Source of the DNA: Simmondsia chinensis
Lineage: Eukaryota > Streptophyta > Magnoliopsida > Caryophyllales > Simmondsiaceae
NCBI GenBank assembly: GCA_018398585.1
Contig: JAGTTD010000022.1
Coordinates: 10,331,501 to 10,395,500 of the forward strand
Length of the DNA: 64,000 bases
Direction of reading: 5' to 3'
Under the pieces are notes generated by a model. It was not told where the DNA came from, made no database searches, and saw only the letters and a program-made list of their open reading frames with translations. A program made the position numbers and the translations under genes. Below are positions 32,963 to 44,732 of the stretch, in pieces (position 1 is the stretch's first letter; each line of letters starts with the position of its first letter).

Positions 32963-33944
32963 AAATTTTATCATGAACAAGGGGAAGGCAATACTTGAAG
33001 TTGAAAGAAAGCACAATGGTAGGGTACCATATGATTTTTGTTACTTTTTCAAATGGATATCCACTTAGATATGGAGCCTTCTTTTCAAATAATGCCAAAA
33101 AAAATTCTCAATTTGAGATTAGAACTTTTTTTCTGAATTGATGTCCATAACATGTTCTCGGGGACACCCAGTTGTCGGGCCATTTCTTTGGGTGAACGTG
33201 GAAGACCCACGAAATACAATGCCCACGAACTTTATATCCATTTGGACATCAACTTGGAACATTTTTTTCCCCTACACTCAAATGAGATTTCTTTGGCATT
33301 ATTTGGGAAAATGTTCCATATAGACCATTGTGTTTTTTTTATTGTTAGAATGTGGGTTGTTCACTTTTCTTCAATAGGTATATTAGATTGGGATTGAGAT
33401 TTGTATCTAGAATTTTTTTTTATTTTTTAAGGATCTCAATCCTATTATTGTTACAACTAAAACAAGACCTTTCTGGGTGGTGCAATATAATCATATTGTA
33501 CTCAACTCATATGATAGTATGTATTTCTGTGTGTGTGTGGAGGTGTGTGTGTATGTAATACGTTAAGGCGGGATTTGATTTCATATGTAGGACACCACCT
33601 CCCAAAAGCTTTATCAGTTGAGCTAGTAAATATCTTCTGTATGATACATATTAAATATTGTTTGTATTCGAAAGAAAAACATTTAATAAGAGTTACTGAC
33701 TTTTATTTATTGATGTGTTCAATTGAATACTTATACTGTGTACATAAAATATTTTGTTCTTTTGTCCAAAGCCATTTCACGGTCTAATTGGGTATTAATG
33801 TATAATATGCTTCTTTTAAATATATTTGGTGGTAAAATCATGGAAATTGAAAGGAAAAAATATGCAGCAATTGTCATCTGCAATGCATTTATGATTACTA
33901 TGATCTTGAATCATAATTGGTATGTTTAACATTTATAAGGTGTA
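32963..33944. other. AT-rich sequence, nothing identified
   Basis: Several short open frames exist on the + strand (for example 33152-33397), but none shows a known motif and overlapping frames are equally open. A GTGTGTGTGTG tract lies at 33530-33552. Confidence 0.35.
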
Positions 33945-34560
33945 GACATAATAGAGATAGGATTACACCAATGAGATTGATAGGGAAAATTAGAACAGAA
34001 AACACGAAAATCAATGAGATGATATGAAGTTTACATGGTTTGATCAATTGTACGTATGTCTATAGAGTTGTAGAAAATTTCACTATTTTAAATACATGAA
34101 AATGCACCTGTGACAACTCAAATAAGTTAAACTATCAGCATAACATTAGTGAGAATTCATAGCCACGCACAAAATCTTGGGGCATTATAAAACCCCCCAA
34201 AAGCTACAATCAGCTATAAACCCTATTTTTCTCTCTATAGACATTCCCAATTTGCAAGAAAAAACAACTAGGCTCTACACATGAGCCTAACAAGATCTTC
34301 GTTTAGTGGTGATACGTAGGCATAAATGAGAGTCTAGGACAAAAGATCCTAGATAAGACATGTACGTCGGCTAACCTATAACATTACTCCGTAGTATCAT
34401 TCTTTTTCTTTTTTAAAAATAATGTCGTACTTTTCCTACTCTTCATTATGTGGATTTTCCTTTTTCTTTTTACATTCATAAGGAGGGTACAATATTTTTA
34501 AAAAAAGGGGGCACCAACTTTTGTAAAATCAGAGATGGTTTTTAAATCCAAGACACCTGA
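33945..34560. repeat. Direct repeat unit 1, copia-LTR-like
   Basis: Blocks 'agtttacatggtttgatcaa', 'tatagagttgtag', 'catagccacgcacaaaatct' and 'aaggagggtacaat' recur in the same order at 34960-35615. The first block resembles the 'tttacgtggttcggtcaatt' element of plant copia LTRs. The unit is decayed and does not code. Confidence 0.5.
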
Positions 34561-34639
34561 TTTGGAAATAAAAATTGAACCACTATACCAACAGATTAGT
34601 CTTTAGATTCTCTATGTATTTGTTGGGAAGTGTAATCTA

Positions 34640-34890
34640 ATTTCCTCTTTGTTTTTATCAAGTAAGCAATCAAAAAACCACTACAAAACCATAAGCAAGA
34701 GCTAAATATACCAAACAAATTAAATTAGCCACAAATAAAGCAAGACAAGCGATTTTTAGTTGGAAAATCCCTCCAATGTGAATGGCAAAAACCATGGTTT
34801 TCGCTAGAGGAATTCAAAACATAAAGAATGCTCTTGGAGCAGAAAGTCTCCAAAAAAGCTTACCCTAAGGTGGAAAGCTTCCAAACATCA
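34640..34890. repeat. Copia-LTR-like remnant
   Basis: 'gcgatttttagttggaaaat' and 'aaaaaccatggttttcgc' correspond to the 'gatttacgtggaaaaccc...accacggg' part of the copia LTR at 26270-26320. No ends or internal domain are recognisable. Confidence 0.4.
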
Positions 34891-34959
34891 AGCACAAATT
34901 AGGGTTGAGTGAAATAGCGACTTTAGAGAGGCAAAACGATGATCGAACCATTAGATATG

Positions 34960-35615
34960 AAGATTAAAACAATAGGAACATACTAAAATCAATGAAATGA
35001 CAAGACACAAAATTTACATAGATTGCCAATTGTGCCTATGCCTATAGAATTGTAGAACACTTCACTATTTCGGAAAAGAGTACATGAACAGGCACTTGAG
35101 ATAGCTCAGCTAAGTTTAACTGCAAGCATAGCCTTCATAGCCATGCACAAAACCTTGGTGCACCAAAGAAATCCACGAAAGACCACAATCAAATACATGC
35201 TATCAACCCTATTCTCCTCTTCATTTACATTTCCCATTTTCGAACAAAAAAAGGATGATATAGTATAGTTCGTTTGTCAATACCCTAGACGATTATAAGT
35301 ATAACTATATCTTTCCCATTGGATGTTTTTTATTAATTGCTATTTCATCAATCTTATTGATTAGCTTACATGTTGTACTTAATTACTACTTCGGTGTTGG
35401 ACAAGTAACAAAAATATCGTATTTTCTTGTACATATTCTAAGGATCCTCTTACATGTTCTTGTCAATCTTATTGAAGCAAGTGAGAAAAACTATATAATA
35501 TGGGTATCTTGAACAAATATTATGTGGATCCACATCTTTTTTGTTTCCAATCGCAAGGAGGGTACAATGTTTTCCCTAAATAGAGACACCGGCTGTTATG
35601 AAATTTGGAGATGAG
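34960..35615. repeat. Direct repeat unit 2, copia-LTR-like
   Basis: Second copy of the 33945-34560 unit, about 1 kb further on, with 'aaatttacatagattgccaa', 'catagccatgcacaaaacct' and 'aaggagggtacaat'. Its right end abuts the Ale-like element at 35621. The block 'gaagcaagtgagaaaaa' near 35475 recurs at 43744, on the far side of that element. Confidence 0.5.
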
Positions 35616-35620
35616 CTTTG

Positions 35621-35796
35621 TGTGAAACAATAAAATTGAATCTCTATTGAATGAACAAGGAGGTACAACCAAGGCTCTATTATAGAGCTCAATGTATGAA
35701 GCAAAAGACAAGAGTACCCCTGGACAATACAAAAGGGAGAGGGGTAGGAAGGACAATATACAAGACCTAGCAATACTTTCCTAAATCTCTCCTTCA
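35621..35796 (-). repeat. 3' LTR of the Ale-like element
   Basis: 176 bp, about 90% similar by eye to the LTR at 43483-43665; both contain 'ggaggac/taatatacaagacc' type sequence and 'agcaatactttcctaaa'. Confidence 0.85.
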
Positions 35797-35798
35797 AT

Positions 35799-35815
35799 AG
35801 GCCCCCTCAATCTAA
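35799..35815 (-). other. Polypurine tract
   Basis: On the minus strand ATTGAGGGGGCC immediately precedes the 3' LTR. Confidence 0.75.
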
Positions 35816-37320
35816 ATGGAGAACAGTGACGTGAAGATTGGTCTTATGAAAATGAAAGGCATCAAAAGCGAGGCCTTTGGTGAAGATGACAACAATTTGT
35901 CGTGTGGTAGGAGTGTACCGAACCTGGAGATCACCTTTGAGGACTTTTTTCCCTAACATAATGAAGATCAACATCAACATATTTACTACGACCATTTGAG
36001 ACAGGGTTAGCTGCATGATACGACGCATATATATTATCAAAGTAAATAATAATTGGTCCAGAGTGATGAAGGCCGATGTCACGCATGATGTAGCGAACCT
36101 AGTCACTTTCTGCTACAGTTAGGGAAACTGCACAGTACTCTGACTCAGTGGAGGACTTGGAAACCGTGGCTTGTTTTTGACACACCATGAAATCTGTTTG
36201 GGCTCGAGAAAAAGAGCATATCCCGTAGTTGAGCGTTGAGTATTAGGGCAACCACTCCAATCAACATCAGTGTAGACCACTATAGAGGAATAGGAGCCTG
36301 CTAGGATGAACAAACCATGGTCAGGGGTGCCTTTGTGGTATTTAGGATCCACTTTACAACCTGCCAATGACTAGTCCTTAGGGCATGCATAAACTAGGAG
36401 ACAAGATTAACACCATAGCATATATCATGATGTGTCATTGTGAGACACTAGAGAGCACCAATGACACTACAATATTAAGTGGGGTCAGGTAAGGGTTCTC
36501 CCGCATTTAGGGAGAGATGGGTGCATGCGAGTAAGGGTGTTTTGATTAGTTTGGAATCTTGCATTTGATGTTTAGTGAGAAGGTTGATCGCATATTTAAG
36601 TTGTGAATGGAAAAGTCCATTGTTGGTTCTTTTGGCTTCAATGCCTATAAAATAGTGTCAAGGTCCAAGGTCCTTCATGTCAAATTGTGTTGAGAGCTTA
36701 TGAACTAAGGCGTCTAGGGATTTGGGGTTGGATTCGGTGATGATCATGTCATCAACATAAAGTAAACGGCATATTATGTCATTATTGTTTCGAAAAAAAA
36801 ATAGAGAAGGATCTGTCCGACAACAAGTGAAACCAAGAGTATAGAGGAAACTACTAAAGCATTGAAATCAAGCCCTCAGGGCTTGCTTGAGGCCATAGAG
36901 AGCTTTGCGTAAGTGACATACATGAGTTGGAAATTTTGGGTGGATGAACCCTTTGGTTGGCGCATTTACACCTCTTCTTTAAGATGACCATTTAAGAAAG
37001 CATTTTTCACATCCAATTTTCTGATAGGCCAGACATTGGTGATGTCAAGTGAAAATACAAAACAGATGGTGGAGGGTTTGACTACAGGGCTAAAAGTTTT
37101 CTTGAAGTTAATTCCTTCACGTTGGTGAAAATATCCACTTTATATTTTACTTTATATTTCTAGGTACTTCCTACAAGGTTCATGGATGTGTCATAGGGGA
37201 CAAGGTCTCAAGTATTATTTTGGAGAAGTGAATTAAATTCATCCGCCATAGCATCTTGACACTTGCAATTGTTTACAGCTTGAGAATAGCATTTTAGTTC
37301 CTGAATTACAGTTATAGAAG
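35810..37320 (-). pseudogene. Ale-like reverse transcriptase and RNase H, broken
   Basis: The polymerase box YVDDM is encoded at 36745-36759. The RNase H part (36367-35810) has VVYTDVDWSGCPNTQRSTTG, FLEPKQISWCVKNKP, then DNIYASYHAANPVSN and YVDVDLHYVREK. Numerous TAG and frameshift lesions interrupt the upstream half (36380-37320). The reading continues beyond the L1 insertion into integrase at 40076. Confidence 0.75.
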
Positions 37321-37339
37321 AAAGGGAAGGGGGATGTTT
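37321..37339. repeat. Target-site duplication of the L1 derivative, left copy
   Basis: AAAGGGAAGGGGGATGTTT here and AAAGGAAAGGGGATGTTT at 40058-40075 flank the insertion (one substitution and one indel). Long, A-rich duplications of this size are typical of L1 retrotransposition. Confidence 0.8.
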
Positions 37340-40057
37340 AGGTTGAGATTCATTTGTAAACTTCTAGAGAGAGGAAGTAGAGAGAGATTCTCTCAAAAAG
37401 CCGATTTCCGGCCACCGTACGCAGGCGGCGCGTGGCTGCACGTGAGGTTTCTCTCCCATCTTCACCCTGCGCGTGAGGGTGCGTCCGAGCTCCTCCGACG
37501 ATGTTCTTTACAGATTCGGGCTCGTCATCTCGTGATCTTTCACGTGGTATAGTCATTCGTCCATTTTCATTACTGATCAGAGGGTGAAACACAGGTGACC
37601 AAGAGAGGCGTGGGTGGCTGTTACGGTGCTGCTTAGGACGCATTTTCTTGGTGTTTGACGCCGGAAACTCCACTAATGTGCCCCTTTGTCCATCATCTTG
37701 CTCCTTTGATCAACCCCCATGATGTTTTGGCTTGGGTTGTGGCTTGGCTGGCCGTTTTCTCTCTTCTCTCCATTGGAGCTCTAGAACTTTCTTCTCTATT
37801 TTGGTAAGTCTATAAGTGAATCTCCCTCATATTTTCAGTTAAGGAAAGTGCAAAAATTATGGATGTTGTTCCCCAAATCACGCGCCGTCCTTTTCTGGTG
37901 GTTTTAGCGAATTTTGGGAAGTCTCGATTTTAAGGATTCGATCCCCGAAATCACGCGCCTTCCATATTCGTTTTGTTGTTTGAATTTTTCCAGGGCAAGA
38001 AGTGGTCACCGGCAGTTCTAGGGTGGTTTGTTGGGTGGTTTCCGTCAAAAAATCACAAATTCAATTTTTTTGTCCATTTTTCCTAGAGTGCTGTTTTCGG
38101 TCATGGCTGAGTGAGATGATGGGGTAGTGAGAGAAAATAATGGTAATAGTGGGGTGGGACTTCTACTTTGCCTAATACCGAAGATGTCTCCTTGAACTTT
38201 ATTCTCCCTAAAGTCATGGATGGTAAGGTTGTTACATCTATCATTGGGTTTGATATGAGCAAGTCCGAAGAAAAATGGGAACGTACCCTTATAGGGTGCC
38301 TCATTGGAGGTCGGGTTGCTTATTCCCAATGTGTAACTCTAACAAAACTACTATGGGGGATTAAGGGTTTGGAATGTGTCCTCTCTGAAGGTGATTTGTA
38401 CTTCTTTCAATTCAACACCCGGGAGGCTTCTGAGATGATACTACAAGAGGGTCCTTCGCACCTCAAAGGTTTTAGTCTCAATCTCCTGCGTTGGACGCAT
38501 GGTCGACGACCCAAGCATGATCCGGCTATCATACCCATATGGGCTCGAATCTATGGCTTACGTGCATCTTAATGGACGAAGGAGGCTTTCAGCGCTGTTG
38601 CTAGTGGTGTGGGTACTCCAGTTCGCATGGACAAGTCAACATTTGTGTTCGCATCAGTGCCAAGTATGAACTGCTTACGCAAGTGTTCGTTGATGGTGGT
38701 GGTGAGTTGTTTCCATTAGAGGTCAGGTATGAAGCTCTCCCCAAACATTGTCAAAAATGTCACGTTTTTGGTCACTCATGCCATGATCCTATTACTCTTG
38801 TCTCCTCCTTTGAAAATCCGGCCAAAAAAGCCGAGAAAAAGTGCCGGAACAAGAACCGATGCCGTAAGGTTGCCGGAGATGGTGGTCCGGCTGGGGTGCT
38901 CGTGACTGGGCCGATGGGCACTGCCATGGTGGGTGGCGTAGGCCCAAGCTTTGGGCCGGAACAAGATATGGCTAATGGGCCTCATGTTGAGGCTAATGAG
39001 CCCCCTTGTGATGGGCCTAGGCTTGGGTTGTATGAAGGTGAGGGTAGTGGCCCAATCGGGACTAGTCATGGGCCTCTAAATACTTGTGATGGGTTACAAA
39101 TTGGGCTTGGTGATGGGGGGTTGCAAAATGGGCCGGGTGTTGATAATCGATTTGGGCCTTCAGTTGCTTGGCTCCCCTTGTCCACGTGGCCTGCTCTTCT
39201 CACTGCTGGGCCTCGCTCTCCCCAACTCCCCTATGCTGAGAGGGGGAGTTCTTCCCTAACTGGGCCTATTAGTCCAGCTCACACACGGTCCCCCCACGCT
39301 GAGGGGGGGACGCATGCCTGTACTGGGCCTCAAAACCCAGTACGGGTATTAGGCCAGCACCATGGCGGTGCTGGCCTCCATTCGGGTATACCCGAGCCCA
39401 GCAAGGGCTCGGGTACCTCTTCCCGACCCGGGTCCTCCACCTGGGTCGGCGACTGGTTGGGCCTCTCTGATTTTCGGTTGGATGCGGATTCGTATACCCA
39501 TGAGGAGGATTTGAATTGTGCTATGATTCCAGTTGAAATAATTGATGCTCAAGATAATTTAGTTGGGCTCGTGGAACCCGATTCTTGTGGCATGAACATG
39601 GAAGCAAGTATTCCAAGTAACTGCGATGTGAGTTCTAGTGATCGGGACACATCTTCTTACACTATCGAAACTGCTACTACTATTGGGTCTGAAGAGAATT
39701 CAAGGGTTCAGCCTCAGATTGAATATCGGATGACTAGAGCTGCTTCGAAGAAGCAGCCTCAAGTTAGTGACAAGAAATCTAAGGGCAAGAAGAAATCCTG
39801 ATTTTATCGTCTTGCTTGCTTCGGATTTACTTTGATGTATTGATGTACTCATTGTGTTTTTCCTTTGTCTTCTCTTTTAGAGGTTTGTATTTGATGTTCC
39901 TTTGTATTTCCTTTTTGTTGCTTTTTCGTGCTTTGCTTTCTTTTTGATTGCTTTTGTAGGCTTCGGCCAGCTTGGGGTATGCCCCTTGTACTCATGTATG
40001 GACATACATCGGTGCGGTTTTTTGATATATATACACTGACTTATCAAAAAAAAAAAG
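37340..40057 (+). mobile_element. L1-type LINE derivative with ORF1 only (no endonuclease/reverse transcriptase)
   Basis: 2.7 kb with a long GC-rich 5' leader (37340-38100), ORF1, a T-rich 3' UTR (39802-40045) and a poly(A) tail of about 11 A after 'ctgacttatc', all inside a target-site duplication of 18-19 bp. No trace of ORF2 is found between the ORF1 stop and the tail. A 5'-truncated L1 would lack ORF1, so this copy is instead an internally deleted or ORF1-only form, comparable to mammalian HAL1 elements. It must have used enzymes in trans. Confidence 0.85.
38104..39801 (+). pseudogene. L1 ORF1 (DUF4283 domain and zinc knuckle), broken
   Basis: Starts near ATGGCTGAG at 38104 (followed by an in-frame TGA). 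The frame from 38168 contains VSLNFILPKVMDGKVVTSII, MSKSEEKWERTLIGCLIGG, a DUF4283 core with LYFFQFNTREASEMILQEGP and GLRAS up to a TAA at 38570-38572. A frameshift near 38640 leads to a second frame, 38683-39801, with FPLEVRYEALPKHCQKC and HVFGHSCHD (zf-CCHC_4), a long low-complexity Gly/Pro region and a basic end (DKKSKGKKKS). In plant L1 elements this protein binds RNA and forms the ribonucleoprotein. Apart from the early TGA, one TAA and one shift it is well preserved. Confidence 0.8.
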
Positions 40058-40075
40058 AAAGGAAAGGGGATGTTT

Positions 40076-42990
40076 TGTTTTGCGAATTCCATTTCTAAGT
40101 TGAGTTTGCATATGGTGAGAGTTGTGGGCAAGGGTTGGGGGACCTAAGGCTGTAGGTTCAGGATCGGGGTAAGGAAGGTCAGATGCTGTGTCTGGTATGG
40201 GTGCAGCCACTAGTGGGGTGCTGTAGGGGGCGACGGCACACACTGTGGCAGCGACTTTGTGAGCCAGTCCAGAAAGTTGTCTAGAGGAGAGTTAGGCAAG
40301 ACGGCGGGTTTGGGTTCAGGTGAGGTGCAGGTCATGGGAGTAGAAGTGCTTGGCGAGGCTGCGAGGCATGATCGTCGTTGATCTGACAGTGAGGTGGGTG
40401 ACAGAGGAGGGGACCATCTGTGGGGGTTTGGGTAGGAAGGGGTGATTTCGGCCGAGGGAAGCACCAACAACGACTTCTAGAGATGTCATGTGTAAGGGTG
40501 AGGTTCGTGGGTTGCCGGACTGTGAGTGAGGCCCGGTAACCACCCAGAGATTGTGCTTCAGTCAGGGGGAGGGAGATGGGATAGATAGGGAGGGGTATGG
40601 GTAGGTCAACAATGGCAGTTGTAGATCCAGGAGAGGGAACCATGTTAGGACTTACAGTGTCATGTCAGAGGAAGTTAGACTCATCAAATTTAACAGGTCT
40701 ATTAATGTAAATTCTTCCAATTTTGGGGTCTAAACATCGATAACCTTTGTAACATGCTGCATAAGCAAGAAAATTGCATGATATGGACCAGGGGGCCAAT
40801 TTGTGATGGGCACGAGTTGTGGGGTTAAAGTAACATGCACATCCAAAAATGCGAAAACTTGAATAGTCTGGGATCTTTTGAAATTGTTTTTTGAAAGGAG
40901 ATTGTTTTGCTAAAACCGAGGTAGGCAAAAGATTAATAGCAAAACAGGCGGTATTGGCTGCGTCATCCCAGAAGAAGTAAGTAAGTTTGGATTGTATGAG
41001 AAGTGTTTGTGCCATTCAACAATGTGCTACCCCATTTTGTTGTCGGGTGTTGGGACACCAAAATCGGAAGTGTATGCCATGTTGACGATATAGAGCATTC
41101 ATTCGTTTATGGTTGAATTCACGCCCTCAATTACTTAAAAATTTTATTTTTTGTGGAATATTGATTTTCTACAAATGATTTAAAAGTTTCGAAGGTTTCA
41201 AACACATTGGATTTATAATTCATTGGATAAAGCCAAGTAAAACGCGTAAAGTCATCGACAAACGTACCATAGTACTTATTATAAGAAGTTGATGATATCG
41301 GTGATTTCCATGCATCGGAGAGAATCAATTGCAATGATGTATTCAAAGATTGCAAAACACGTTGAAACGGAAATCGATGAGTCTTACTAACATGACTGAA
41401 AACCACTAGTAAAATGGGAACTGTAAATGAGTTTACAATTACATAACATGTCCATAGCGGGTCGCCCTAAATGACCTAATCGATGATGTCAGCGATCACC
41501 AGACTGGGTGCGGGCCATGAGACCAAGGGAATGAGGCTAGAAGCTATAGAGTGGTCCATTACTACGAACCCGAAGAAAAGGGATCCCCATAGCCTTGTCC
41601 TTTATAAAAAAAAAAAAAAGTTGGAGTCAAACTGAACATAACAGTTATTATCATGACACGGACGCTTGATAGAATCCACGTTGGGAGTTAGTTTAGGAAA
41701 CACCATGATATTCTTAAGATGTAAGGGTCTGTTTTTAGTTTTAATGGAGAAATAGAAAGTAAAGCACCATCTCCAATTAAAACACTTTTATGACCGTTGT
41801 AAAGAAGAGGGCTATAAATGATACCCGATTTGGGGGTCATATGATTCGACCCGCCTAAGTCAGGGTACCAACTGTAGTCTTGTGAGTCACTTAGTGTCAT
41901 GCATCAAGCGAGTGGGACGGGTCCGGGAAGGAAGATTGATCGAAGGAGTGGGGACATGAGACAAAACTATGACGTGTGTGGTTACAAATTTGACAAAGTG
42001 AAGGTCTGGGCCCATGAATACCGGTAGTGTGAGGTGCTGGTTCTAGAGGGGCACGGTAATGGGCATGCTGTGGCGGTCCATTTTGACTCGATTGTTGCTG
42101 TTGATTTTTCCCACCATAGCGGCCCCCTCGATTTCCACGATGACCATTATTTCAGCCCTTATTGCTCATCTGTGGCGACATTGACCATGATTGGACCCTT
42201 GAGGTCTTGTACCCACAACAACTAAAGCGCGAGTTTGTTCGGAGGGTTACGCCCTTGATACCGATTTTGGGCACCTTCTTCATTTAGAAGAACAATTTTT
42301 AGCACTTCAATCAGGAGTGGGGGAGGTATTTTTTGGGTAAGAGTCCCAAAAGCCGCATATTCAATGGGGAGGCCTAAGAGGGCATAGTGAACTACTTCTC
42401 CATTCGAAATAGGGGAATATATGGCAGCTAAATCATTGGCTATGGATTTTAATTCAAAGAGGTATGTTTTCATAGTTTTGCCATCTTTTCGTATGTCGAC
42501 AATTTGAGTTCTTAATTTGAATTCCTTGGCCGTAAATGATCTCGGAATCTCTTGAGAAGGGCATCCCACACGGGTTAGGAAGTGGATTGACGGACAATGT
42601 CATTAATCAAGGGTCGAGAGAGAGTGGCAGCTATGCATGAGCGTAAACTTTGCTATGTCCTAACCCAATTTAGATGTTCAGGGTTAGGGATAGAAGTTCC
42701 ATCATGAGATGGGTGGGTGGTTTGGGGAAAGGGTACGTACCATCTCTAGAACCCATTAATTGATGGCCAATTAAAAGCATATAAAACTGGTCCTACCAGG
42801 TGGGATAATAAGTTGTGTTTTCAAGTTTAATTGTAACAATATTAGAAATACTTGTAAGAGAAAGAAGTAAATGGGAAGTATTAAAATGATAAGGGTTTGT
42901 ATTGAATGGTAAACCAAGGGGGGACAGACCCCAAGCAAAGCCAGCCAGACCTGCGGCAGTGCCACCAAGTCGACCACGGGTGGTCCCCAG
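40076..42990 (-). pseudogene. Ale-like gag, protease and integrase, broken
   Basis: From right to left: gag N-terminus with SNIVTIKLENTTYYPTW (near 42790-42840), gag body with IVDIRKDGKTMKTYLFELKS and HYALLGLPIEYAAFGTL (42569-42230), a zinc knuckle CQICNHTRHSFVSC (near 41950-41995), protease WYPDLGGSNHMTPKSGIIYS (here Leu-Gly-Gly replaces the usual Asp-Ser/Thr-Gly), integrase FVDDFTRFTWLYPMNYKS (41290-41220) and QQNGVAHC near 41020-41040. The C-terminal integrase part is FFWDDAANTACFAINLLPTS and IFGCACYFNPT to 40665. Many stops are present. Confidence 0.75.
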
Positions 42991-43470
42991 TGAGCTGCGC
43001 AAATACCCAAAACCGGAAGAAAACAAAGTAGTGGCTACACCTCCCTGTGCTGGAGTGAGGTTCAGGTTGCCGGAGGTTCGGCCGATGGTGGTCACCAGTA
43101 GGCGAATTGGGGGAGACTGTGATACATGCCTGAGCCAAGAAATTGAGAAAATTGAGGCCTCAGGGGGGCTAACGATGACGTTAGTGTCCGTAAGTCTATT
43201 GAGGAATAGTGCCAAGGATAGTGACCCGATATGGGGGAAAGCGGGCATCCACTTAAACAACCACCGTTATGAGAAGATCCGGTATTGGTGTTTGTGGGTG
43301 GGACGTGTGGGGGAGGGGAGATGGGGGAGGAGGGAGGTTCGAATTATTAGCTTCCATAGACCGAAGATTAATAACTCAAAACAAAAATAACAACGAATAG
43401 ATAACTAGAAACAAAATTGCAAGGAAAAAAAATGAATATTGAGATAAAAATAGAGAGTCGCTCTAGGGAG
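42991..43470 (-). other. GC-rich leader of the Ale-like element
   Basis: About 480 bp between primer site and gag with open frames on both strands (minus 42793-43260, plus 42902-43390). The minus frame is continuous with gag ...SNIVTIKL, so it may encode an N-terminal extension. The composition is unlike the AT-rich flanks. Confidence 0.4.
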
Positions 43471-43482
43471 GCTCTGATACCA
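43471..43482 (-). other. Primer-binding site (initiator Met-tRNA)
   Basis: TGGTATCAGAGC on the minus strand, directly adjoining the LTR. Confidence 0.9.
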
Positions 43483-43665
43483 TGTGAGACAATAAAGTTG
43501 GATCTCTATTGAATGAATAATGAGGTACAACCAAAGCTCTATTTATGGGGCTCAATGTATGAAGCAAAAGAAAAGACAAGAGCACCCCTAGACAATACAA
43601 AAAGAGAGAAGGGTAGGAAGGATAATATACAAGACCTAGCAATACTTTCCTAAAGCTCTCCTTCA
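43483..43665 (-). repeat. 5' LTR of the Ale-like element
   Basis: 183 bp, TGTGAGACAATAAAG...CTCTCCTTCA in + reading, next to a perfect primer site. Confidence 0.87.
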
Positions 43666-44081
43666 ATAGTTCAAACTTGGGATTAAATTAAATAACTACA
43701 CAATTTAAATAGCTAATTATATGGATCTTTATGCTTCTTAAGCCTATAGAAGCAAGTGAGAAAAAGTAATTTATAAAATATATCTTGAACTACTAATATA
43801 TATAGCACTAAATCTTGTATCCCACATAGATGTTCCAAACGGTGGGAAAGTTACTTTGTATACCTACTTTGTGTATATATATGTACATCCTTGTATTAGA
43901 AAAAAAATGTACTTTGATTTTTTTTGCTCCCACTTCCTTTTAATTTTATAACTAGCACAAACCTAAAAAAGAAACCCACATTCTCTCTCCTCCATGAAAA
44001 CCCTAAGCCCCACATATCTCTCTCACTCTCTAACTTCCCTCTCCTTTTTTTGCTTAATTTAGAGCTAGTTCTCTGATCTAG
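43666..44081. other. AT-rich sequence, no gene
   Basis: A short block ('gaagcaagtgagaaaaa' at 43744 and 'atcttgaac') matches 35475-35515. Nothing else is recognisable. Confidence 0.35.
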
Positions 44082-44335
44082 TGTTGAGTCATGATACGTT
44101 TCCAAATTAGGCATTTAGGTTTTATAGTATTAGGGTATTTAATATTAGGGTAGTTCAACAGTAGTTATAATGGGCCCCACCTAGAGAGGGGTTATTCTAT
44201 AAATAGAGGGGTTCATTATAATCCAAAGGCAACCAAATCCTATGTCATCTTTTATATTTTTCTCTTATCCTTTATTTTCAGTATTTTAATGTTTTCTTTT
44301 AGTTTATAATTTCCTTTGATTTTACGTTCGTAACA
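44082..44335 (+). repeat. Left LTR-like direct repeat
   Basis: Starts near TGTTGAGTCATG and ends TTCGTAACA. The strong matching part is 44115-44335. A TATA candidate 'ctataaatagagg' lies at 44198-44210. Confidence 0.6.
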
Positions 44336-44348
44336 TCAGATCCAATCA

Positions 44349-44732
44349 GTGCTCAGATTGTGGGTTAAATGCTCTCAAGAAGGGTCCTCGTTAACCCCCA
44401 ACCGGCGACCACCACCTCCCTTGCCACAACAACCCACTCCCCTCCACCCACCACCACCCATTTTGTCACCCACCTCCCTCCATCCTACCTCCACCAGCCA
44501 ACCCACTTCCTACCCCTTACCTCCACCACCCACCAAACCCACCTCCCTCCCTCCCTCCCCCATCCTTGTTCACAACCCCCAGACCCAAACCCACTCAATA
44601 GCAATTGATCCGGCAGCGATTGTCAAGATTCAAAATAAAATAGCAAAAACTCGACGAGCTTCAAGACGGGTTCAAAAATCAGGAAAAATCAGTACAAATT
44701 ACCATGCCAATAGTAGTGGTGGTTTCTGGTAG
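44349..44732 (+). other. Proline-rich open frame, coding status doubtful
   Basis: An open frame of 127 codons, mostly Pro/Thr/Ser/His from a CCACC-rich repeat, ends with a short basic segment IVKIQNKIAKTRRASRRVQK. Overlapping frames are equally open, as expected of a CCA-rich tract. I would not call it a gene without transcript data. Confidence 0.2.

Larger units (their letters stand above)
35621..43665 (-). mobile_element. Ty1/copia element (Ale/Retrofit-like), decayed, split by an L1 derivative
   Basis: Short LTRs (176 and 183 bp) with TGTGARACAATAAA...CTCTCCTTCA in + reading, an initiator-Met primer site, a polypurine tract, and gag, protease, integrase, reverse transcriptase and RNase H in copia order on the minus strand. 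The 5-bp flanks CTTTG and ATAGT do not match, so the target duplication is lost or the ends were altered. An L1-type insertion occupies 37340-40057 between integrase and reverse transcriptase. Stops are frequent throughout. Confidence 0.85.

Noticed and set aside
42902..43390. Long + strand open frame (162 codons)
   Set aside because: It lies antisense to the leader and gag of the Ale-like element, in GC-rich sequence where open frames arise by chance, and shows no domain.
35621..43665. Target-site duplication for the Ale-like copia element
   Set aside because: The 5-bp flanks CTTTG (35616-35620) and ATAGT (43666-43670) do not match, so I do not claim one.
44369..44608. Second proline/threonine-rich + frame in the LTR-flanked unit
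   Set aside because: Simple consequence of a CCACC-rich tract that is open in more than one frame.
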